A program made the translations under genes and the position numbers. Shown piece after piece: positions 1 to 11,952 of a DNA stretch of 64,000 nt. A model generated the notes under the pieces. The model did no database searches and was not told the DNA's origin. It saw only the letters and a program-made list of their open reading frames with translations. How positions within the stretch are numbered: the stretch's first letter is position 1; every line of letters starts with the position of its first letter. The DNA comes from Oasisia sp. SBJ-2009. Lineage: Eukaryota > Annelida > Polychaeta > Sabellida > Siboglinidae. The stretch lies in contig OZ024854.1 in assembly GCA_964017155.1 (NCBI GenBank), positions 52,475,596-52,539,595 of the forward strand, given 5' to 3'.

Positions 1-290
1 ATCTATGATCAACTACCGTAGAATATAAACATAACGTGTCGTCTGAGAGCGATGGACTTGATGTTGCGTTCTAAGCTCCTCATATTTACTGTGAACAATA
101 TATGTTGAACTCGAGAAACTGCAAAAGCAATCAGACTTCGCCACTGGTAGGCTAACTTTACTTGACTGAGTCGCATAGGAGTCGGGAAGTCGTATTTCTG
201 TGAACGTGAGCCGACTGGAACGCAACACCAGAAAGCGTGAGTGTGCCGTACCCATGCCGTGTTTTATTATACGTTCTGGTTGTCCTGTAG

Positions 291-661
291 GCAACCACGC
301 GCCACTTGGCAGTAGCTGGGTCGGCGACCTCGACTGGGTGGGATGCGCCGCCCACCGCAGCACGCGTCTGTCCGTGGTGGTGACTCGGGTGTGGACGGAC
401 GACTTCATGCCGTCCGTACAGAAGATCGCCGCCACACTCGTCTTCACGTGGGTCGAGGACGGCCGCACGATGACCAACACGGAACAGGCGGAGGGCCGCT
501 ACAACTTCGCCAGCCACGCGTTCGAGTTGAAGGCGGACCCGGGCGGTCACGTGTCGGCCGACATCACGTGTTCGTTCACCGACGACAACCACTGCCACGG
601 CGTCATCTTCCAGGCGTCGACCAACACGCTGTGCGGCCGGGTCATCCTCAATCAGACCTAG
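291..661 (+). CDS. 3'-terminal coding exon of an unrecognised gene
   Basis: The frame is open into a stop at 659-661. It is GC-rich and codon-like, in contrast to the AT-rich flanks. A plausible acceptor (TGTCCTGTAG) ends at 290, so about 123 residues would belong to this exon; other AGs (for example at 420-421) are possible. The translation alternates hydrophobic and polar residues as in a beta-sheet protein ([42 protein letters not shown]) and has four cysteines in its second half, which suggests an extracellular fold. I do not recognise a family. The rest of the gene lies left of the window. The frame could be extended upstream to a Met at 200, but that segment looks non-coding. Confidence 0.5.
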
Positions 662-712
662 GTCAGTTCGAACCCATCGCTGTGTCCAGTTTCTCTATGG
701 TGTCCTATTTGT

Positions 713-1120
<408 letters not shown>

Positions 1121-1167
1121 TATTTATAATTTGACTTATTTATACCAACGTATGTAATCGGCTTACT

Positions 1168-1296
1168 TATCATATCATATCATATCATATCATATCATAT
1201 CATATCATATCATATCATATCATATCATATCATATCATATCATATCATATCATATCATATCATATCATATCATATCATATAATATCATATCGTATC
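1168..1296. repeat. (CATAT)n pentanucleotide microsatellite
   Basis: About 25 near-perfect CATAT units, degenerating only at the right end (AATATCATATCGTAT). Confidence 0.97.
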
Positions 1297-2992
1297 AATT
1301 ATTCTGAACGTAAAACATAATGTAAACGCTGAAAACATGAAGTAGACGTTGAAACAATAATGCGTTTATGTCTACCTTCAGAGCAATAAAAATATATGAG
1401 AATTCTACACAATCATGACTATAAGTCTTATCGATGGAATGGAGGTGAACTTCAAATTATCTCCGGTCGACATATATTTGGGCGCATTGTATTGTTTATG
1501 TTATGATGAAGGGGTTCTAACATTTGGTAAATAGTACTGTGACGACCGTTAACTACCATGGCATCCAGTTGTTGTCCAAAATTATACCCTTGTTTTAAAT
1601 ACGGTTGATTAGTTCCCATTTAAAATGTCATACATAAATATTAATTTGATTACATGTACCTCTTTCAAAAGTGACAAATACCAACCAGAATCCATGATGC
1701 TAAGTTATACGTTGTCCATCTTGTTTGTGTGTTATTTTCGTGTACTTATCTAGGTTGTTTCGTTGATTTCAGAACCACCCAAGAATCAACATAAAGGGAA
1801 TGTCACCAACTCCATCATGCAGATGCGTGCATTGTTTTAAGAGGAACGTAGTACCTTACATTAAAAGCTGCAATTTCCGCATGTTTTTCTGGGTTGATAA
1901 CCCTAATGTCATCACGTTACTTCGGAAAGGTCTCTCGTCTGGGGCGAAGAAGCCACGCTCTAGCACGGATTCATTTCCGCGTGATTCCAGCAAACTTCCG
2001 GTAGTCAGTGCGCCAACGTCACCGCGCATGCGCAACCTTCTTAACACAATACACGTTGAAGCCAACATGACGCCTGCTGCGTGGCGGTTGACGAATAGTT
2101 CCCGACGCAGAGAAGCTAAATGAATAACTTTCGAAGCAGGACACGATTCGCCACCATTCGTCCATCGTCACGAAAAACGAACGTACAAGTATCAAATGTT
2201 AAACCAACTTAATGGCAGGGAGACCGGTTACCATGACGACAATCGCTCCCGCAAGTAGGTTCGCGAAGGGAGACTCGGGTTTCAATAGACGATCTTTGCA
2301 TACTCGTTTTATTAAACTATTTGTATATATAGACAGAAACGGATGCCTCCGTAGGGAACTTTTCCGAATACGGCAAACGCAAAGCCGCTCATGGGACAAA
2401 AAACAGTGGTAAACCAATGCAGTATTCGGCGAATCCCAACAGCCCCGAGTGAGCAGAATTCGACACAGAAATCCGGATTGTTCCCTTCGCAAGCCACTGG
2501 CGGCGCTCGTGTCATTGTCAGCGAACAACTGGGATACACTTGTTCGAAACAAGGGTTAATGTATATATTGTATATATTGCTATGTATACATGTGTGTTTA
2601 TATGAGCGTATACTTTCTACTGTTGTACACTGAGCAAGACACATGTGCAATTAAAATACCAGTTTTTTGTTTTCAAATCTTCATCGTTTGAGAATGTACT
2701 GAGTATCTATTTGTTTACCATCAGCCTCTTTCCTATCTAACGCGTCAGTGTAAATTCACAGTTTAACTCGATATAGACTATATATAATGCAGGTCATATT
2801 CGTTACGGTGTAAAGCAGAGTTGATCCGCCGGGTTTCGCAATGATAAATGAAATGATATGAACATACTGGCAATATTATTCTTGTAACTTGTGATATACT
2901 TTTTTTAATGAAAACCGGAAACTGAAGAGTTTTAAAATGTTTCTATTGGGTATTACCAAAATCATCAAAATATAATCATCGTTTTGCCCCCG
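1297..2992. other. No recognisable gene
   Basis: AT-rich sequence without convincing exons. Short open frames at about 1800-2123 and 2199-2650 exist on both strands, but have mixed composition and no recognisable motif. Confidence 0.5.
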
Positions 2993-3073
2993 TCCCCCCC
3001 CCCCCCCCCAGTAAATAGGAAAGACAACCTGATTGATAAGTAGCTCAAGTACAAGAATGTCATGGTGGCTGAA

Positions 3074-3126
<53 letters not shown>

Positions 3127-3157
3127 CCTCCCTCCCTCCCTCCCTCCCTCCCTCCCT

Positions 3158-3197
<40 letters not shown>

Positions 3198-3324
3198 GTA
3201 CGTCAGTATGTTCGTCTGTCCGTCTGTCCGTCTGTCTGTCCGTCTGTCTCCCACCTCATTCCCTCTCTGTGCGAGATGGTGTATATCTGTGTGCGAGCTA
3301 GCCCCCCCCCCCCCCCCCCCCCCC
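2993..3324. repeat. Poly-C, (CT)n, (CTCC)n and GTCC/GTCT simple repeats
   Basis: A C-run at about 2994-3009, CT and CTCC tracts at 3076-3195, a GTCCGTCT run at about 3210-3250, then a second C-run at 3302-3324. All are strongly pyrimidine on the + strand. Confidence 0.95.
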
Positions 3325-4757
3325 TACTTCTTTCGACTACTTCGCGGTTCCACTTAAGGGAAATCGTACGACGCACAACATGTTTTCGCAACAGAAAGTG
3401 GTAAAACCAATTTATTTCCGAATGAATACAACATGTATAGCAAGATCAATACTTCTGTTGACAAATATGGCCGCTGCCTCTGAGACATGCAAGGTACGGC
3501 GACAGACAGAGTGTCCATGAGAAGACAGCTCTGCGTCGTCAGTCATTAGCAGAACGACAACATAATACACAGTATACACAATCAACCGTTCTTGATTGTT
3601 AATGAGTTCAACAAAACAAGTCAATTATGCATTCGTCTTCGAACAACATTTCGAATATATAAAACCGTCGTTACTTTCACACTGCCACGTCGGTTTAAAC
3701 CCAACAACAAAATAAGATAGCACATTTGAAGTTGTACAAAACCTTGCTAAATTTGGAACTTCAAAGAAAAACAGAATAATGTACTTACATATTTTACGGA
3801 AGCATATACAATGTATAAAACAACAAAGTAAGCTAAAATGGCATCTGCACAAACAGTCAGACCCTGAATATAGAGAGATAGAAAAGTAATGACATAGCAA
3901 ATTACTAAAATATCCGAAACAAAAAACAAGAAAGTTAAATTGCATAGAAGTAAAACTTAAAAACATGTCTTGCACGTATTCCAGAAATATGTCATTTTAC
4001 TAATTTGAGACTAACTTTACAATGTATTAGTGTGTATGTAGCTTATTCACCACGGCAGCAACTTGTGCTACGATTCGAAGGCTGGTGATTATTCGCGTTT
4101 CAGACTTTCTGGTTACTGAAGTTGAAGCGTGTGTTAAACAGAAGCCACAATTTACTTGATCATACATGAAACAAAAACCGTCGATTGAAATATTGATTTG
4201 AGCAATTGTCTAGAACCCGCGCTCAACAACTGTTGCCATTACAAATACAACGACGTGTTTATCTCATACGAATGAGTAAGTTCCCTTTCGCCTACAGAAA
4301 GAGCAGACAGTATTAAATAGTGTTTACCGGCGAATATAGTGTTCCTGTTTCCGCTATGGTGCGGCTCTTATTACGTGCGCTATCTACTCATGTTGTTGCA
4401 AACCACGGCGTTATTTTCACATATAAAGCCCTGAAATACAATATTGTTTTAATATAAAATCATGTATGACTGGAATAGCGGGAGTAGCCACTCTTTGTTA
4501 GCTTAGATAACATAGCTCAATATTCACGTAATAGCAACGTGCAATGGACACAGATTCTAGACATGTGCCCCGATCACTACGCTTACAGAGACGAGCTCAC
4601 ATTTGCATTGATTTCACGAAATTTGCGACATCACAACAAACGTCACAATTGTCATCTTTTCTGCCGTCTCGCATCGGCCAGAGACAGCCCAGCATCTGTA
4701 CTAGCAGCGGCAGGATCACTCCTGCTCTTGTTGGGTTGCCGTGGGGCAGCAAGGCCA
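3325..4757. other. No recognisable gene
   Basis: Low-GC sequence between the pyrimidine tract and the last exon of the minus-strand gene. It may include that gene's 3' UTR (4757 leftward). I see nothing else. Confidence 0.5.
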
Positions 4758-4934
4758 CTACACGGTGGCGTTGGGCAGGATGACGTCGAGCAGCGTGCCG
4801 GAGCCGCTGTGATAGGGCTGCTCGCCGACCACGTTGGCGTCGGCCTCGTCCTCCTCAGCGGCGGCCGTCGGGTCCTGCACCGGCTTACCGCGCACGGTCG
4901 TCTGAGTGGTCACTGCGAGAGGCCGCGCGAACAC
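4758..4934 (-). CDS. Probable last exon of the unrecognised minus-strand gene
   Basis: The acceptor GGTGCAG precedes GTG at 4934. 58 codons and a stop at 4760-4758. Begins VFARPLAVTT, has an acidic stretch AAAEEDEADAN and ends DVILPNATV. Phase 0 matches the exon ending at 6825. Confidence 0.55.
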   Translation of the reverse strand: MFARPLAVTTQTTVRGKPVQDPTAAAEEDEADANVVGEQPYHSGSGTLLDVILPNATV

Positions 4935-7900
4935 CTGCACCAAGCACCGACACGGCGTCGTTACAGTCACGGACAGCCGGACATTAGGTTCAACAAACAT
5001 TATCGGGCGCTTCCTGTATATTTTGTATACAATGATCTTGTGAACAATAGCCGTATTAGGTATGAACAGGTCGGGCACAGATCCAGATATATATACTCTG
5101 TATCTGTATCCTAATGGGCCAATCAGTGGTTCACAGCAGCTTAGAAAGACGTCATCGAACCCTCTGCTACTGTAGAAATAAGGTAATGATGCACACGGCT
5201 TTTGAAGAATTTAATCTTTCAGAGAGGTGAAATCATGCGGCATCATATAGGTCACATATACGGATGAATCGTGGGTTTTTTGTTTCAACATCTGCAAAAT
5301 TTTACTACTATTAATTTTTGATGCGCCTGCGTGATACTCGATAGTGCAGACGTGGTACCGGGGAGAGCGCCATCTGTCGGCTGTGTTTGGCGCTGTCCCT
5401 CGTTGTCGTAGGCAGTCTGACGTCATAATGCACTTAGAGCATGTCGCCGTCCAGCGTCGTCTCAGCCACCACGTGGACACACACCTGTCACGTATGAGTC
5501 CACAGAACATACACAATAGGTCTAGTTGCGTGTACAGTCTGAAGGTGGTGGCTAAGACGAAGCTTCACCGAGACATATCCGTAGTGATTGTGACGTCAGG
5601 ACTGCATACGATAATGAGGATCAGTGCAAAACACTGGCCGCCAGATGGCTCCAGCGAGTTTTAGGACTATTACATAGAAACAGCGCAAATAAATAACACA
5701 CATGTTGCAGGCGTCGACATTAATTATAATTATTGCTGGTTGAATGTTCACTCTGCGACTGAACGTCCCGCGAGGAGAGTTCTGTAGGACCTTCATTAAA
5801 GGATGTGTATCATCTCAGTGGGAAGATTGCTCACGTTTACGATAGTTCTGGGTAAAGATGACTTGCGTTCAGTTGCGATTTGTCTACGTCCCAACAATGA
5901 TTGTTGATAACAGTAATTTGTGTGAAATATTGATAGGGCCTAAGAGTCATGTGTGTGAAACATAATATCGCCTGGATCAGACCTTCCCTGTCTTAAAGAA
6001 AACTGTTTCGTGCCAGGATTTCAACAGACTACACGAACGAATATTCGAATATGAAAACATTCCACGTATCAGCACCCATTATGTGACGGATCTGTTGCCA
6101 GACAACCGATCACGTGACGGCGTGGCACAGTAAACATTGCAAAGGTCCTACAGCATGGCGCATGTAACGACAACTATATCGCAGCATTTTATTTAGTCAT
6201 TGTTTAAAATATCTTAAAATATGTGTAAATTACTTTCGAATGAATCGGATGTTGTTGTCAGTAAATGTTACTAAGTATTGACAGCAGGTGCCCGGTTCCA
6301 TGTTGGTTCAGTCTGTGGTTTGTGTAAATGACAGCCGTCTGAGTAAACATTTAGCCAAGACAATTAGACTTCACCACAGAACATTTACCAACCCGTAAAG
6401 ACTGTAACTTATTTGTTGTAAATGAATAGATAACTGTACACGATGTGACGCACTAGACTACAAGACTCGTGTAAGGTTGCGGTCAAGCTGGACGTGCAGT
6501 GTATGGATAAAGACCATGTGACATGTCCGAGAGTGGTCCCGTGTCAAGCGTTTGTCTGTGCCGTTGACGGGTCATCCGTGAAGACTGCCACGCCTGCTAT
6601 AGGTGGGTGGGCGGTCTACGGGGAAACGTTACGTAATTATTTTTAAATGTTGGCTAGGAGACATGTCAATATATGATGACACAGTGAAAATTAATTACCC
6701 GGTAGTCGGCCAGTGTCGGGGTAAAACAACATATGGTCCTGGCGCTGTCCTCGAAATGACCTACTCAGTGTACGAGGCTAGTCTCGTTCCGTCACACTAC
6801 AGCGGAAGTGACGTGACGCCCTACCTGTCGGTACTGGTCAAAGCCGCACTCACGAAAGCCGTCGGTGAGGATGAAGCCGATGAAGGAGGCGTGGATGCGG
6901 TGGCCGCCTCGGCGCACCTTGATATTCCAGTTCATCTCGATGGCCATCTCGACGAAGTGGGTCTCCACGTACATGGAGCCGTAGATGGGAGACACGCGGA
7001 TCGTCTTCGGTCCTGACGTCACGACCACGTCTCCCTTGGCGTTCTGGTGGATCTTCACGCCGTTCACGAACACAATGAAGCCGCCGTCGTCCTGGCAACA
7101 AGAGACGCACCAGTAGTGACACCCCTGACTGTGGACGCGGTGAGTAGTAGGGGTAAGAGGGGGCACCCCATACATTCAAATTGCACTCTCCAGGCTCTAC
7201 AAAAGCGTCCAACTGCATCCCCCGATACTCCAAAATGTCCCACCACGAGGCTCTCCAAACGTCTCCACTTGCACCCCTTGAGAGGCACGAACACCTCTAG
7301 ATGCAGTTATGTAGTGTATTGTATACTGGAGGGTTAACTACGAGACACAACCAGTACCTGGTAGTGACACTGGAGGGTTAACTACGAGACACAACGAGTA
7401 CCTGGTAGTGACACTGGTGGGTTAATTACGAGACACAACAAGTACCTGGTAGTGATACAGGGGGGTTAACTACGAGACACAACCAGTACCTGGTAGTGGT
7501 ACTTGGAGCTCTTGGCGATGCGCTCGTACTGCGACATGAGATGGGGCCCGTAGCCGGACGACGAGAAGAGGAGCGTGACGGACATGTCCTTCGTGAGGTC
7601 GCTGAATGTGGGGTGAGCGATGCACAGGCCGTTGGGCGTGAGCGTGTAGCACGCGCAGCCGGACGAGAAGAGGATGGTGTCGGTGGTCATCTTCGCCTTG
7701 CGCTCCCAGTACACGTCCACCTCGGTCGTCGTGCCCTCCTGGTAGATCTTCGCCGCCGTGTGGTAGATGCACGACGCGTTGCCGCGACTGTTGGTGGCCG
7801 CCACGGACTTGTGGCGGTGGTTGACCACGCGGATCGTCCGGTCAGTCGTCATCTCGACGGCCACGTCAAACCTGGGCCGGACAAAAGGTAAAGGTCAACT

Positions 7901-8713
7901 CTTAATTACGCAACCTGCCATATCTGGAACCCGTTTCACTCTCATCCATATCAGTTCACTGAGTCTAGACTTCTCTAAGCCCGGTGTTGCTTTTTACAGT
8001 TTTACTTTCTTCTTGAACAATAACTTGTTATACTTTGAACAATCGATGACAAGATTTGTCACTGTCACTTTCGCCGGTGTGTCACGAATATACGGGTTCA
8101 GATTTCTTTCTAAGCGTTCACAATGGAGTCTTTTTAATGATTGATTTGTTTCGCCCATGAACTTAGAGACTTAACGGAATGGTCCCCTGTTCATTCGGAC
8201 GCCATCTCAGCTCGCGCCGGTGACACCTGGAATCGGACTCATTTTCGGACAACGTCGTCTTTCATGCGTCAACGGTTATCTAAATTTACTTGTGACAGCT
8301 ACTCACCTGAGTAGGACAGTGAGGAGACCTGCCGGCGAGACGTAGACCATGGGGTAGACCATGGGCGTGGCGCCGGCACAGTGATCCGTCAGCACGCCGC
8401 CGCCACTGACGTCGAGGGACGACGCCGAGCACGCGCTGATGCTCAGCAGGTCTGGCACGACGGCCTCCTCCGTGTTCACGATCGCGAACAGCTCGGGCAC
8501 GATGGCGTCGCCGCCGCTCGCGACGTAGTCACACGACGGCGACGTCAGATCGTACGGCATATTAGCGTAGCCGTTGGGGGCGCCACCCTCGAGGCGGTCG
8601 TCGCCGCCAGAGAGCGCTCCGTTCAGCTGTAGTGGCGTGTCGAACGGCGACGGGTAGGCGGCGATGTCGGCTGTCGCTGTGCAGTTGTTCTGCGTGTCCG
8701 GCGCATTCTGGAT
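4758..8713 (-). CDS. Unrecognised gene, four frame-compatible exons (probably extracellular protein)
   Basis: Exons 8713-8307, 7871-7490, 7091-6825 and 4934-4758 join in one frame. The first junction splits an Arg codon (AG|G); the next two are in phase 0. Together they give about 410 residues plus a stop; the 5' part lies upstream of 8713 and was not found. Parts rich in beta-strand-like patterns: the first exon has several Cys and ends VYVSPAGLLTVLL; the second carries CACYTLTPNGLCIAHPTF; the third FIVFVNGVKIHQNAKGDVVV and MYVETHFVEMAIEMNWNIKV; the last is acidic (AAAEEDEADAN). I do not recognise the family. Cys content and strand pattern suggest a secreted or surface protein (inference). 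Coding parts are GC-rich compared with the introns. The 1.9-kb gap before the last exon may hide more exons. Confidence 0.6.
6825..7091 (-). CDS. Internal exon of the unrecognised minus-strand gene
   Basis: The acceptor TTGCCAG precedes GAC at 7091 (DDGGFIVF). I chose the donor CAG|GTAGGG at 6824 because it leaves phase 0, which fits the next exon. An alternative donor GTGAGT at 6853 would leave phase 1 and not fit. 89 codons. Confidence 0.62.
7336..7500. repeat. 44-bp tandem repeat that copies the exon's splice donor
   Basis: AGTACCTGGTAGTG (+ strand) occurs at 7353, 7397, 7441 and 7485, exactly 44 bp apart. The last copy is the exon end and donor of the exon 7490-7871; the other three lie in its intron. 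Confidence 0.9.
7490..7871 (-). CDS. Internal exon of the unrecognised minus-strand gene
   Basis: The acceptor GCCCAG precedes G7871. The exon ends SKYHYQ with CAG|GTACTGG (donor from 7489). The same CAG|GTAC donor is repeated three more times downstream in the intron (see the 44-bp repeat). Confidence 0.7.
8307..8713 (-). CDS. Internal exon of the unrecognised minus-strand gene
   Basis: The acceptor GTGTTTCAG precedes ATC at 8713; the donor GTGAGT (8306-8301) follows ..CTACTCAG. 407 nt, ending in phase 2. The next base, G at 7871, completes Arg and continues as FDVAVEM. Confidence 0.7.
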
Positions 8714-9035
8714 CTGAAACACCAAAAGCACCTACTGTCACCATGTCGCCGTAACACGCAGGTATTTCAAGAGCATACCTCAGCCAAAGTTAAACTAAGA
8801 CCAGCGTTACGTGCGATACACATCATATCACCTTTACGTGACGTCGTTGGAGACAGTTGGTTAATTGTTGTTGTTCATCTTCTGTTGTATCCCGGTGTCT
8901 ACGTTTTTCTCTTGATTTGTGGTTGCTGCTAACTTTCCACGCGCTATTATTGTCACCAACCTTCTCCACTCATTTCTGTCTTTCGCTTTCCCTCTTCCCC
9001 ACTCTGATAATCCTTCAAAGTATCTCTTTGTGCAG

Positions 9036-11688
9036 TCCTCCAGCAGTCCTCCAGCAGTCCTCCAGCAGTCCACCCAGCAGTCCTCCAGCAGTCCTCCCAG
9101 CAGTCCTCCAGCAGTCCTCCAGCAGTCCTCCAGCAGTCCTCCCAGCAGTCCTCCCAGCAGTCCTCCCAGCAGTCCTCCAGCAGTCCTCGCAGCAGTCCTC
9201 CAGCAGTCCTCCCAGCAGTCCTCCCAGCAGTCCTCCCAGCAGTCATCCCAGCAGTCCTCCCAGCAGTCCTCCCAGCAGTCCTCCCAGCAGTCCTCCCAGC
9301 AGTCCTCCCAGCAGTCCTCCCAGCAGTCCTCCAGCAGTCCTCCAGCAGTCCACCCAGCAGTCCTCCAGCAGTCCTCCCAGCAGTCCTCCCAGCAGTCCTC
9401 CCAGCAGTCCTCCAGCAGTCCTCCAGCAGTCCACCCAGCAGTCCTCCCAGCAGTCCTCCCATCAGTCCTCCTAGCAGTCCTCCAGCAGACCTCCCAGCAG
9501 TCCTCCCAGCAGTCCTCCCAGCAGTCCTCCCAGCAGTCCTCCAGCAGTCCACCCAGCAGTCCTCCCAGCAGTCCTCCCATCAGTCCTCCTAGCAGTCCTC
9601 CAGCAGTCCTCGCAGCAGTCCTCCAGCAGTCCTCCCAGCAGTCCTCCCAGCAGTCATCCCAGCAGTCCTCCCAGCAGTCCTCCCAGCAGTCCTCCCAGCA
9701 GTCCTCCCAGCAGTCCTCCCAGCAGTCCTCCAGCAGTCCTCCCATCAGTCCTCCCAGCAGTCCTCCCAGCAGTCCTCCCAGCAGTCCTCCAGCAGTCCTC
9801 CAGCAGTCCACCCAGCAGTCCTCCAGCAGTCCTCCCAGCAGTCCTCCCAGCAGTCCTCCCAGCAGTCCTCCCATCAGTCCTCCTAGCAGTCCTCCCATCA
9901 GTCCTCCTAGCAGTCCTCCAACAGTCCTCCCATCAGTCCTCCCAGCAGTCCTCCCATCATTCCTCCCAGCAGTCCTCCCATCAGTCCTCCTAGCAGTCCT
10001 CCCATCAGTCCTCCTAGCAGTCCTCCCATCAGTCCTCCTAGCAGTCCTCCCAGCAGTCCTCCCATCAGTCCTCCCATCAGTCCTCATAGCAGTCCTCCCG
10101 TCAGTCCTCCCAGCAGTCCTCTAACAGTCCTCCCATCAGTCCTCCTAGCAGTCCTCCCATCATTCCTCTCATCAGTCCTCCCAGCAGTCCTCCCAGCAGT
10201 CCTCCCATCAGTCCTCCCAGCAGTCCTCCAACAGTCCTCCCATCATTCCTCCTAGCAGTCCTCCCATCAGTCCTCCCAGCAGTCCTCCAACAGTCCTCCC
10301 ATCATTCCTCCTAGCAGTCCTCCCATCAGTCCTCCAACAGTCCTCCCATCATTCCTCCTAGCAGTCCTCCCATCAGTCCTCCTAGCAGTCCTCCCATCAT
10401 TCCTCCCAGCAGTCCTCCCATCAGTCCTCCTAGCAGTTCTCCCATCATTCCTCCCAGCAGTCCTCCCATCATTCCTCCCAGCAGTCCTCCCATCAGTCCT
10501 CCTAGCAGTCCTCCCACCAGTCGTCCTAGCAGTCCTCCCATCAGTCCTCCCAGCAGTCCTTCCATCAGTCCTCCCAGCAGTCCTCCCATCAGTCCTCCCA
10601 TCAGTTCTCCTAGCAGTCCTCCCATCAGTCCTCCAACAGTCCTCCCATCAGTCCTCCCACCAGTCCTCCCAGCAGTCCTCCCATCAGTCCTCCCATCAGT
10701 TCTCCTAGCAGTCCTCCCATCAGTCCTCCCAGCAGTCCTCCCATCAGTCCTCCCATCAGTCCTCCCAGCTGTCCTCCCATCAGTCCTCCAACAGTCCTCC
10801 CATCAGTCCTCCCATCAGTCCTCCCATCAGACCTCCCTGCAGTCCTCCCATCAGTCCTCCTAGCAGTCCTCCCACCAGTCCTCCTAGCAGTCCTCCCATC
10901 AGTCCTCCCATCAGTCCTCCCAGCAGTCCTCCCATCAGTCCTCCCATCAGTTCTCCTAGCAGTCCTCCCAGCAGTCCTCCCATCAGTCCTCCAACAGTCC
11001 TCCCATCAGTCCTCCCATCAGTCCTCCCATCAGACCTCCCAGCAGTCCTCCCATCAGTCCTCCTAGCAGTCCTCCAACAGTCCTCCCATCAGTCCTCCTA
11101 GCAGTCCTCCCATCAGTCCTCCCAGCAGTCCTCCCATCAGTCCTCCCAGCAGTCCTCCAACAGTCCTCCCATCATTCCTCCTAGCAGTCCTCCCATCAGT
11201 CCGCCCAGCAGTCCTCCAACAGTCCTCCCATCAGTCCTCCTAGCAGTCCTCCCATCAGTCCTCCCAGCAGTCCTCCAACAGTCCTCCCATCAGTCCTCCC
11301 AGCAGTCCTCCCATCAGTCCTCATAGCAGTCCTCCCATCAGTCCTCCTAGCAGTCCTCCCATCAGTCCTCCTAGCAGTCCTCCCATCAGTCCTCCTAGCA
11401 GTCCTCCCATCAGTCCTCCCAGCAGTCCTCCAACAGTCCTCCCATCAGTCCTCCCAGCAGTCCTCCCATCAGTCCTCATAGCAGTCCTCCCATCAGTCCT
11501 CCCAGCAGTCCTCCAACAGTCCTCCCATCAGTCCTCTCAGCAGTCCTCCCATCAGTCCTCCCATCAGTCCTCCCAGCAGTCCTCCAGCTGTCCTCCCAGC
11601 TGTCCTCCTAGCAGTCCTCCAGCAGTCCTCCCAGCAGTCCTCCAGCAGTCCTCCTAGCAGTCCTCCCAGCAGTCCTCCCAGCAGCATG
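9036..11688. repeat. 2.65-kb minisatellite of 11-12-bp units
   Basis: Units are CAGTCCTCCCAG (12 bp) with CAGTCCTCCAG (11 bp) variants. The left third is mostly AGCAGTCCTCCC. From about 9880 rightward, units with CATCAGTCCTCC alternate with TAGCAGTCCTCC, giving a 24-bp higher-order period. The last 130 bp return to the AGCAG form. Because 12 is divisible by 3, open frames of about 400 codons (QQSSQQSS / GGLLGGL / EDCW) appear on both strands; these are not genes. It begins 320 bp upstream (minus sense) of the exon at 8713, so it is intronic or just upstream of that gene. Confidence 0.97.
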
Positions 11689-11696
11689 CAGTACGC

Positions 11697-11734
11697 ACGG
11701 AGACACACACATACACACACGCACGCACGCACAC

Positions 11735-11770
<36 letters not shown>

Positions 11771-11844
11771 CGCATGCATACACAATACACCATACACAGG
11801 GATTACACACAGCGATTACACACACGCACGCACGCACGCACGCA

Positions 11845-11881
<37 letters not shown>

Positions 11882-11952
11882 CGCATGCATACACCATACA
11901 CACACGCACGGGTCGCACGCACGCACACACGCAGGCACGCACACACACAATA
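11697..11952. repeat. (CA)n/(CACG)n microsatellite
   Basis: ACAC and CACGCACG tracts. The block containing AACGCATGCATACAC occurs twice (about 11769 and 11880), a local duplication of about 110 bp. Confidence 0.93.

Noticed and set aside
2199..2650. Overlapping frames on both strands
   Set aside because: No splice sites, motifs or codon-like composition; several mutually exclusive frames of similar length.
4539..5114. 191-codon + strand frame
   Set aside because: Lies opposite the better-supported last exon of the minus-strand gene; Arg/Gly-rich composition typical of a shadow frame.
8861..10124. Open frames of about 400 codons on both strands (QQSSQQSS / GGLLGGLL)
   Set aside because: They are translations of a 12-bp tandem repeat, open because the unit is a multiple of 3; no splice sites, domains or normal composition.
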